From contig OZ038450.1 in assembly GCA_964036195.1 (NCBI GenBank), positions 1,304,701 to 1,368,700 of the forward strand: a DNA stretch of 64,000 nt, written 5' to 3'. Positions 23,150-34,300 of this stretch are shown here, piece after piece. The notes under the pieces are model-generated. The model searched no databases. It saw nothing but the letters and a program-made list of their open reading frames with translations, and was not told the origin of the DNA. The position numbers and the translations under genes were made by a program. The first letter of the stretch is position 1. The number at the start of each line of letters is the position of its first letter. The DNA comes from Sphaerolaimus hirsutus. Taxonomy: Eukaryota; Nematoda; Chromadorea; Monhysterida; Sphaerolaimidae.

Positions 23150-23632
23150 TCCCAATAAAGGTTCTTATGTGAGTGAGTGGTAGTTCTGCGGATTTCTCCA
23201 TACAAACGAAACCACTGTATCTTCTTGCAGAAATGTTTTTCCAGCATGCTTGTATTATTTTTTAAAGCATTGTAGCAGCAAAAAATTACATCAGTATGAA
23301 TGATACCCAAGTATTTTACACAGAGTATATAAATAGTACGTATTTAAATACATACCTAGGTAAATGGCAGAGCATGTATGATGTAAAAGAAGCTGCGTGG
23401 GATCAAATGGCATGAGATATCAATTCATTTAGAGAAAAAACTTCAGTACATTTCCATGTATCATTTTAATATTAGCACATCTAGCACAACTGCGTAGCGC
23501 TATTTAAGTGATGGTAAGGTGCCATGAAAAAGCATCACTTTCAATATTGCACACTGGTGAAGCCATGTTATTTTTTATTGTGCAATCACATTGTTAGACT
23601 AAGGTTTTATTAACTTTGAAATGTTGATACAG

Positions 23633-24048
23633 TAAGGCCCCTTTCACACCTTTTTTCTGTGACGACTCCGACAACATGAGAAAGTTCAAAAATTCAAGTA
23701 AAAAGTTCCATATTCATTAGATAAAATGGCCAAGTATACATACTGCCTAGGCGTATACGCATGTCAAATTGCGGATGAATCGTGCTTGTCGTTCAAGAGT
23801 TATAGACGTTTGAAAATGTTTGCCATTGTCGCCATCTGTCGGGCTCCGACAATGGAAAATTTATCTTCAAACGACTGTGACTCTTAAACGACAAGCACGA
23901 TTCATCTGCAATTTAACATGCATATACGCTTAGGTGGTATGTATACTTTGCCATGTTATCTGTTGAGTATGAATATTTTTACTTGAATTACTGGACGTTT
24001 TCATGTTGTCGGAGTATTCACAGAAAAAAAGGTGTGAAAGGGGTCTTA
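23633..24048. repeat. Near-perfect fold-back element, TAAGGCCCCTTTCACACC ends
   Basis: The 416-bp unit is palindromic over almost its whole length: TAAGGCCCCTTTCACACC at the left and GGTGTGAAAGGGGTCTTA at the right. Inner arms match through CGACAAGCACGATTCATC. It ends 250 bp before astacin gene 1. Confidence 0.85.
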
Positions 24049-24298
24049 CAAAAATATCGATTTTGACCAAATGGTAAAAAACTAATAATTAAAAATGTGC
24101 AACTATGCAATTGTTTGCCAGGAAACCATTTTTGAAAAATAAAATTCTTGATTTTCCTACATTTTGTCATAATTACAACATCCATGACACTCATCATCAC
24201 TGAATGGTTGACAAACAGACAAAATTTAAAAAAATTTCCACTCAAATGGACAAATGGTACCATTCCATCATTACAGGGCAACAATAAATACTCTGCAG

Positions 24299-25320
24299 AT
24301 GAAAATGAAATCCCTTTTTGTGATTGTATTGATGCTATCCAATGCATCATGGTGCCAAATGAAAAAATGCTCAAATTGTCAAAGAAGTGCTGTCCTCCCC
24401 ACATTGGCATCATTGTTGCATAAGTGCAAAAGAGAACAGCTTGCAGAGCAGGGCATCAAAACTGCTGAATTGTGTCATGGTTTGCATAAACTGTATTGTG
24501 CTGAAGCTGATAGACACCGCAAGTCAAAGTGCCCAGGGGCCAATCCTACACCCTTTGAAGTGCCATGTTTGATGTCACATTTCAGCTTATTTTTAACTCC
24601 CAGTAAAATGTTTGGGAATACGGAACTTAACTTGTCTGTTTGTTCATCTGAAAGTTTTCAATACATACATATTACCAGAAATTTGCTTGCTTTTTGTCAG
24701 TAAATAGATAGCAGTTTACAGGGTACAGTATTATCCCCAGGTGTAAATAGAAGAGCTCACAGAGGATGTGTAACATTACGAAGACAAAGGTATGGATTTT
24801 TCAATCAATTAATAACTATTTTAGATATAAATAAGTGACATTTGCTTTAAGGATGAAGAAAAAGTACAGACAAGCCAAAATGGTCAAAGCTCAAGAAAAC
24901 AGATGGTACAAAATATGTTGGCAGCATTTTAGGAGAAACATCAGACACCACCTTAGAAGGAGTTCATCCATTCATCAGAGACGATCATTTATTAGGAAAA
25001 ATACCCAAACATGCATGAAAAAGTCAGTTTCAACATGGAGGAAGGCATTCAACGATGGCACTACACCAATCCCAAAAATGGAAGATATTTCTCTCATGTG
25101 CAGGTAGATGATTGAATTTCCCCCAAAAATTTCACTCTGAAATTTTTTTCATTATCCCCAAAAATGTCTCCCAGCGAGTGTGACAAGAGCACAGATGCTA
25201 GTTCACCAGCCTGTCAGCAACTTGGTGATGTTATCCCTGCATACTCGATGGATAACAATGGGGCAAACCCCTGCTCACAGGAGGATGATTCCATGGCTGA
25301 ATATGGTGATGAGTTTGAAG
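24299..25320 (+). CDS. Signal peptide and unrecognised Cys-rich basic pro-region of astacin gene 1 (exons A-C)
   Basis: The first exon opens with two close ATGs (24299, 24305) and a hydrophobic signal sequence, [11 protein letters not shown], cut probably near S-W-C-Q. A Cys-containing region follows with L-P-T-L-A-S-L-L-x-K-C. Exon B is strongly basic: a CWQHFRRN block, RRSSS, several RR pairs, then [16 protein letters not shown] and E-D-I-x-L-M-C. Exon C contains [14 protein letters not shown] and G-D-V-I-P-A-Y-S. The same order and motifs recur in gene 2, so this is a conserved part of the protein and not chance open frame. I do not recognise the domain. Its position before the catalytic domain suggests a propeptide that blocks the zinc site and is cut at basic pairs, but that is inference. 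Confidence 0.7.
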
Positions 25321-28300
25321 GTGGTCATTTAGAGTTCATTTTTTGTTAAGTGGGTATTCTGTGTTTCTTCTGCTAGAAAGTAACAAGGATATGTATGTTA
25401 TTTCATGCCTGGTTGCCTGTATTGGTTTGTCATTAAATTGAAATGTGCCATTCCGTTGATTTCAAAATTACTTCACTCAGTTTTCTCGGAATAGTGCAGT
25501 CATATTGGATATGCATCCCCAAATTGCATCCAAAACGCAGGCGACATGAAATTTGCTGATGATCAAAATGGAACAATTGCTAAAGGGATGGCGGCGAGTG
25601 AAATCATGGAGGGTGTTGGACTTGGACGTGAAATTAACTTTTGGACAAATGGTGTCGTGCCATACACAGTGAGTGTGGGCCGTCGGGTGGGGCTGGGGAC
25701 TTATATACTCGCCGGACTGCAAACTATGCATCCAAAATAAATTATGTCTTCGTGGATGAAACGCGAGCGGGATTTGCACGCACAGTCACAAAAAATAAAA
25801 ATATTTAAAAAAGAAAAAGGAGGAGATGTGTACAGACAGGCAAGAGATGTTTTTCCTGAAAATTTTTTTCTTCTTATTGGAACAGTCTTGATCTCATTTA
25901 TAATGACGTCGTGCTGGAGTGTTTAGAAAAATGCATGGCTAGCAGTATGCAGAGAATACCTAAATGAGACACATGAGATACACCTGAATGCTTTTATCTG
26001 TCTTTACGTGCAATTTTCATAAAAATAGGTGTTCACTCGAATAATTGAGGACTTTTTTGTTTCGAATGTTTCGAATGTCTTCTCGAATGTTTCTTAGACT
26101 TTTTTGAGGAGAACTACCAAGGGAGTCAATTTTCAGGGGTCATGTTTACGCTAAAATGTTTCAAGCACGTTTCTATCAATTCATTTCATAAAACATGCTT
26201 TATTAACAAAAAAAGATAACAAGTCATTTTTGTCCAAATTGGACAACATATGCCAATTGGACAACAATTTATCATATGCCTAAACTTCATATTCATCATC
26301 GTCAGTCGGGGAGGAGTAATTCATGGGGGAATAGTTTTTTCATCACTTCTCTAGCAAGGGAGAATTATCCAAGGGGGATTCATTTTAGTAAATATGGTTT
26401 TCTAAATTTCAATTGTATAGGTGAAGATTAGGTTTGGGAGCCGAGCCGAACACACGCAGTTTTATCTGCAGTTTGCGATAATTTCCCGTGCTAAAAATTC
26501 AAAATTGAAGATGTTTTTCTAAAGTTGAATTGTTGTCTTAGATGAATTGATCTACCTGAACTTTTTATTGCGTATTTCAGCTGTCCGATGCCTTCAGTGC
26601 GACTGATATCGTGTTGATAAAACAGGGCATGCAAATGGTTATGAACAGGGTTGGCAAAATCTCAGAAAAAAAATAAAATTAAAATTAAATGGAAAATTGA
26701 AGAATAAAAAAAAGGAAAATTGAAGAATAAAATAAAAATAAAATGGAAAATTGAAGAATAAAATAAAAATAAAATACAATTTTTATAAAAATAAAATACA
26801 ATTTTAGTAAAAAGAATTTTACTAAAACCAATCCTGGTCACGAATCAAAAAATAAATTAAAACTAAAATGGACAATTGAAGAATAAAATAAAAATAAAAT
26901 AGAAAATTGGAGAATAAATTAAAATTAAATTAAATTTTGGTAAAAAGAATTTTACTAAAACCAACCCTGGTTATGAATGCGGCGCCATGTATAAAAATCG
27001 TTCACAGGACAGATGAAGGAAATTATGTTCACTTTTTGAAACCACCTCCACCCGTATGTATTCATAAAACTGAAGTTATGACTGAGACGTGTCAAATAAA
27101 AAATGAACGGAAAATTGCTTATGGAGCGATTACAGCTCAGTCAGACGTAAATGTCCAGCGTAAAATTCCATCGCAAAATTGATTACATGAAAGTGGATGA
27201 TGATACAGGTCTGCAATTTTTCATGGATAATATGTTTATCAATACCATCATTGTGTCCAAGAGTCATCGTCCACAGTCACTGCCATTTGATTGTGAAAAT
27301 TCAAAAATTTCTATTTTACAGTAAAATGTTACGCCAGTTGAAGAAAAATCAATTCTACGCTATGACATTGCATGCAAACACCTGGAGTAGCTGATTTATC
27401 GATTGATTTTTCTTCAGCTGATAAAATTTCAACATAAAATCGAAATTTTTGAATTTTCACAATCAAATAGAAGTGACCGTGGACTAGTGATGGAATGGCG
27501 CCATGGCGCTGGCGCCATTTGAGGGCGCCAAAGGGCGCCGCGCCATGGCGCCATTGGCGCTTGGCGCCATTTTTCTGTGGCGCCCTTGGCGCCTGGCGCC
27601 CACATTCTGAAAGGCGCCATGGCGCCCTTGGCGCTTGGCGCCCTTTTTCCGTGGCGCCCTTGGCGCCTGGCGCCCTGCTTTAGAAGGGCGCCAAAAAAGT
27701 GCCAGCAAGGTTTCACGGTGAGTGCTGTGTAAACGGAAAAAAATGAAAGCCGCATTCGTGGATGATCTAAATTCGCCAGAAAAATGGACGGAGTGGTGTG
27801 AGTGGGTGGAAATCTTTCGTCCAACGGTTCATCAGATCTGTCTGACGGATCAGAAGACAAGAATGATGGACGGTCTAACTTGCAAAATCATAAATAAATG
27901 GATTTAAATCGTTGCAATTAGGAAACATTGTTTGGAAAGGTCTGTTTGTAATGAATGGATTGTTGTCAAATGACAGTTTCCATTACATTTGAATTCGTCA
28001 TGTGGATTTCATTCAAAAAATATTGTTCCTAGCCTTGTTTTTGGTCATTACATCCTGGAGAACGCGAATCAAGATCTGAATGCGCGTACAATGGTGCTGG
28101 AGAAACATTTTTAGCACACGCATGGTGTTGTAGGCACTTTTTTATCCCGGCGCCCTTGGCGCCTGGCGCCCTATTTTCCAAATGGCGCCATGGCGCCCTT
28201 GGCGCTTGGCGCCCTCTTTCCGTGGCGCCACTGGCGCCTGGCGCCCACTTTCTCAATGGCGCCATGGCGCCCTTTTTCTGTGGCGCCCCTGGCGCTTGGC

Positions 28301-31300
28301 GCCCACTTTCCGAATGGCGCCATGGCGCCCTTGGCGTCTGGCGCCATTTTTTCTGGCGCTTTTCCATAACTACCGTGGACGATGACTTCGGTCACAATGA
28401 AGGTATTGATAATAAACATATTGTCCATGACAAATTGCAGACCTGTATCATTATCCACTTTCATGTAATCAATTTTGCGATAGAATTTTTCGCTGGAATT
28501 TTATGTCCAAGCTGTAATCGCAGCATTATGGAGAAATCTGTTTGTCAATTTCATGGGGAAATTGGTTACAACAATATTCATCCCGTTCAGGAATGAGTGA
28601 AATCAGTTCAGCGGTGAACCTCAATGGGTAGCGGTATAAATTTTGTAATGGAATGTCCTAGCTAATGCTATCCAATGACGCAAATTGTGGAATTCTAGTC
28701 AAACAATTTTTATCCAACCATTCCGCAAACCACCCTCCCCATTCCATTTGTTTTATTTTAAAAACAATACAAATCTTTTTTACAATCACTGAACACAGTT
28801 GACAATGCAATCTTCCATATCTGGCCAATCATGCGGATTATGCCACAAAACCAATACAGAATATTGTATTTTTCTCATCATTTTCTTTTACTCTCGCATG
28901 GTTTTCCCACATGTTTAGGTATTCATCAAAATATGGCAACATTTTCTGTATAACAAATCCGATTTTTATATTGTGTCCAATCAGCCCAACACATTACAAA
29001 CGTAAACACACTCATTCTTAAGCAATTTTTCATTAATTTTATTACACATGTGACACATTTTAACTGTGACATCTACGTACTGTGAATCCTGTTAATTTTA
29101 CTGTTACCTCATTAAATCAATACTGTAAATTATCTAATAATGCGACACGTCTCCAATAATACGACATCTCCAATAGTGCGACACCCTTGGGCACGTTGTG
29201 TGAGTATAATGCGACACTCTCTAATAATGCGACCCCCTGAAGAAAGAAAAAACATTAAAAAAACGTGGTAACCATGTCCCAATCTGCGGAAGCCGCGGAT
29301 TCCGCGCTTTTGGACAAGGCGGCGGGCAGCTCGCAAGATCGATTTATCCCTTTACAATGTCATGCTCACATTTCAGTTTTGTGGACAGTGAAGTTAATGA
29401 TTCGAGGAAAAATATAATGCGACATCTCCAATAGTGCGACCCCCAAAAATGTGCTGAAAACAATAGTACGACAGTCGCATTATTAGAGAATTTAAGGTAA
29501 TTGACCACTTATTTTGCTGTACATATAATTCTTCCTTTGGAATATCTTCCCACTCCAAATAAATTCTGATAGAAGATAACTCCTCTGAGATTTTATAGGA
29601 AATTAGTCACATAGAAACCTTTTATTTTTTTTCATCAACTGCAAGTTTTTTACCAGGTTGGTTGCAATTCATTCATTGGAATGATAGGCGGGAGACAAAT
29701 AATAAATTTAGACTATAGATGCTTGAGAACGGCACGTTTCTTTTTTACATTTTTTGTTTTGATCCATCACATTCAAAGTATTTATTTCACAGGGTATTAT
29801 TGCTCATGAGATATTACATGCACTGGGTTTTTACCACGAACAGAGCAGACAGGATAGAGACAGCTATGTGAAGGTAAATATGTAGCTACCGTATTACCTC
29901 CAATATAAGGTATACCTCTAATATAAGGTACCCTCTAATATAAGGTACTAGCAGGATTCTCTCCGACCTTCGGTCAGGTTTCGCAGTTTTTTAAACCAAT
30001 GAAAAGCATGATTTTACAGAGCCCCATGGGTTCAATTTCAGGGTCATTGTAATGTAGTGTCAAAATGGAGTGCATATTTTGAATCAGTGCAGTAAGAAAC
30101 TCACAAATGCATCATTTTATACATTGAAATTTTTTAACCCTGTGGGTGTAGCTGGTGTAGAGAAGTGTCTACATGAAGACATGTCACAACGCTTCACAAC
30201 GCATCACACACCCATTTTTTGCTGTGTATGTATTTTTCTGAAGGAAACACTCCATCATGACGTCATCATTTATAAAAATACATAATATAAGTGGATACAT
30301 AAGTATCCTGCTCCAGTGTTATAAGCTAAGACATAAGTAATTTTGGGTGCATACTTTGCTGTCTGCCGAGTATAATGTAAAATCAAAATGGTCTGCATAT
30401 TTCAAATCAGTGTAATTAGCAACACTTGAAACACTAGAAATCAGTGTAATTAGAAATGCATCATTTTTTGCTTGCGGGCTGCTGCTGGCACGTGTCCAAC
30501 TCCCATCTTGTCTTTAGGTGGGGGACTTTCTCCTAAGGGCTGCAGGCCATCCTCAGGGTGTATCATGATGTTCCTGATCTACTTGATCAGTCTTTGCAGC
30601 AGAGTTCCTTCTGAGATCATTTGTAATCAATCCTAAGTTGTCCATTTCCATGGATCGTCACTGCGCTTCTGTTGTTTAGGTGGGGGGTGTGAGGAGCTTG
30701 CTGTCATGCTACTGGCAACCATCTGGGTCAGTTGGTTGATTTGCTGCTGCTGGCTGTTGAACAGCTGCTGCTGTTGGTCAAATTGTTGCTGGAACATGGC
30801 AGTCATCGCAGCCAGGTCAGATGTCTGTACATTCAAGTCTGCAAATGGAGTGGGGTACACTGCAGGGGAGGTTGAATCCCGTGGCTGAATTCTCAGTTGA
30901 ATCAGTGGGCCATAGGCTAGGGGTTCCTCATCACTATCATTGGTGTCATCCTGCCATTCTGGATCTACCATAGTGATTTTGTCCTCTGAGACTGACTGGA
31001 AATACTTCTTCAACAGATGGAGGAGCTGGCTGGCCAGTTTCTCTGTGCCATCTTTGCTGGCTATGGGGCCTTTTGGCCACCCTGATTTCCGCCATTTGTT
31101 GATTGATTCAATTGCATTGACTAGCGCTGCCCTGTCACAGCTGGCGTTCCAATTGCTGGCTTTCTGGCTGAGCTCCCGTTCTGTGTATGCTACTGGGTGC
31201 TGAAAGCTGCTTGCATTGGCTGTAGGTTGGCCTGTTGTGTCTTGCCCTGACATCTTTGTGTCTGTGGACTCACTCTTGTGGTGCGTTTGCACTCGTTGCT

Positions 31301-34300
31301 TGCTCAGGATGGGTGGGATGCAGGCTGCTGTCGTTCAGCAATGCCGCTGCAGATGGGGGTGCTGCCGATGTTGATCTGGGACAATCAGGGCCGGGTGGGT
31401 TCAGGCTCAATGTGTTTCAAGCCTGTATGGTCACCATGTTGTACCTATGGGCTCAGAACAATGGCAGTATAATAATAATAATAATAATAAAGTGGGATAG
31501 AGCAGATTGATGCACAAGCAAAATAAAATATTGCTCATACACCAGGGCTGCCTTTGATAAAGAATTGGCCCCTCCGCACAACAGCTGCAAATTTAACAAA
31601 AGTTTTAATTCTGCTTAGGCCCTCACATTAGACCACCAATTCCAATAAACAAATCGATTTGCACCCCAGAGTGTCTGCACACAAGAAGGTTTCAGGTGCT
31701 CACAATCAGTGACAATTCTACTTGTATTCATGGGAATTTTTCAAAAGTTGTTTTATAGCAGCATTTAAGTAATGGGGATCTGTGATTTTTTCAGTTATGT
31801 TTAAGTGGTTGCCCCAAACTTTTCATTTCTAACCAAAACCTCGCTTAAATTTATCATGGCAGAGCCGAGAGAGCAGCATTTTACAAACTGTCTTTATACA
31901 CAACTCTACTCATCTACACCTGATATTTTATATCACATTTTTATGAATACACACATGCAACAGTAAAATGTGGTGACATTTTACATGCATGATACATTAT
32001 GAGTTGAATATCAGGAGGGGTACTATTTGTGATTTTACTGGATTAGTCAATGTGTTTTTCACCTGTCCATTTGTGGATATGTTGTTCATAAATACAACCT
32101 ACTGCGTATTGTACAGTATGTACCCGGGGTGCTATTTGACATTGTGAGCCTCAGCAATGCGAAGCAGAAATCACTTGGTGCCAACAAAGGTGAGGAGTGT
32201 AGGCTTTTGGAGTGGACTGTGGAATTATTATTTGGGCACCATCGCCATGCGACATGATTCTCAGGTTGTTATATTAACTTCATTTACTGAAGTGCAAAAG
32301 AGAACAGGCAAAAGAACTGTACTGAATAGGCATACAAAAGTAGCCACTTATAAAGGATGGCTGAAACATGAAGTTTAACAATTCAACACAATCACTAAAA
32401 ACCCTACTGAACTGTTGAAATGTATACAAATAGAGTTGCAATAATGGAAAGTGTTATCAATTTAGTGCACCTACAACAACGTAAAAGTAAAATTTCTTAT
32501 GATTTTGTACCTAGGAAGATGTAAAAATCAGTAGAAATAAAAGCGAGTGTCACCGATTTTCCTACCCATCGCAACTTTTATCATTTCCGCTATGCCATTT
32601 TTGCAGCTGTTTTAATTCTTTTGGGTATATTTTGCTCTTTTTGCACGTCAATTTGTTTTTATTTACGTTTTCTGTACTCGCGTACTTTCAAGAAGTACGC
32701 GAGAAAGTGAGTACTGGATTTTTTTTTGCGAGGATCAAAACATAAACGTATTTACGCAGTACTCGAGTAACCGTATTTATCGAGTAAACGTAAATACATT
32801 TTACCAACTATGGCGGTTGGTGCTAGCACCCAAGCAAAAAGCGCCACGGCATTTCTGGCGCTTGGCGCCATTGGTGCTTGGCGCTGGGGTCAAGAAACGC
32901 GCCATGGCGCTTTTGGCGGTTGGCGCCAAAGTTCTGGCCCTTTTTCCATCACTACACCAGACCAATATTTTGCCATCGCGAGGAGCCTTGCTCCACCAAG
33001 CCCCCCTCCCAGAAACCCAGAGGGTCTCTGTCCCTCCGGAGGAGCAATTTACGGTCTATTCAACACCGCGAGAGTAAAAATCTTGAAGACCTCTGAATGC
33101 AATTCATTTTATCATACTGAAATGTAAGAAAATGGTGTGCCACGCTTAATACAAGTGACACAAGTTGTCTTTCGGTGGCTCTTGGCAACATTTTTGTGCA
33201 CAGCAAAAAATTGATCTGTGAAGCATGTTGAAGCGGCCTGGATGCGCGTGAAGCGGCGCGCTTCCACACGCTTCCACCAACATCACGAAAATCTCGGTGA
33301 AGTGTCTTCCACACGCTTCAGCTAGCTTCACAGCAATGTGGAAGACACTTCACGGCGCTGGCGCTTCCACACGCTTCCCCTACGTATATATGTGTGTGGT
33401 ATAGTGATGGAAAAAGCGCCAGACTTTTGGCGCCAAGCGCCAAAAGCGCCATGGCGCTTTTGTGACCCACAGCGCCAAGCGCCAATGGCGCCAGAGCAAA
33501 ATAGCGCCAAGCGCCAAAAGCGCCATGGCGCTTTTCTGAACCTCAGCGCCAAGCGCCAATGGCGCCAGAGGGCAATGGCGCCAAGCGCCAATAGCGCCAG
33601 CGCCAAAAATTTTGTTCTGGAATTCGTTTGTAGAATAATGAATTTGTAACTGTGACATACCGCTGATGTCTTAGTAGTCGATTTGATATTTGCCATTAAA
33701 GTTCAATTAACTACTACAATGTTTCATACATTATTAAAATCCCAAGGGATATACCAGGTAGGGTATGTAAATGTAAATGGTAGGGTATCCCATTTACCTA
33801 GTCATGTTTATTACCAGTTATGGGTATGTAAATGCCCATTCTTTACATGATCCTATACGAAAATTCCTGGCGATATAATAAAGCCCCCCCCCCTTGAAAT
33901 ACCCCCCTCAAAATTTGCACTCTGAAATAATCAACCCCCTGGGGGGATTTCGAGGAAATAGGGTACATACATTTGCTCCAAAAAGTACCTAATCGATATT
34001 TAATTAATATAAATGTCCCCTTACACACTTATATTTATCAATATTTATTCAGTTATTCTCAAAATTGATCAACTGGTTTGTCAAATTTCACTGAATTATA
34101 AGAATTTTATAAAAACGGTTGGCGCTTTTTTGGCGCTATTTGAAATGCTAGCGCCAGGCGCCAATAGCGCCAACAGGAAATGGCGCCAAGCGCCAAAAGC
34201 GCCACGGCGCTTTTTCAGATCCCGGCGCCAAGCGCCAATGGCACCAGAGCGTTTTAGCGCCAAGCGCCAAAAGCGCCATGGCGCTTTTTGCTTTGGCGCT

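Larger units (their letters stand above)
22417..24298. other. Receptor-like gene 3' UTR and intergenic repeats
   Basis: The AATAAA at 22643-22648 probably ends the receptor transcript. Two fold-back elements follow, at 22738-23149 and 23633-24048. The rest, including 23150-23632, is AT-rich with no gene seen. Confidence 0.6.
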
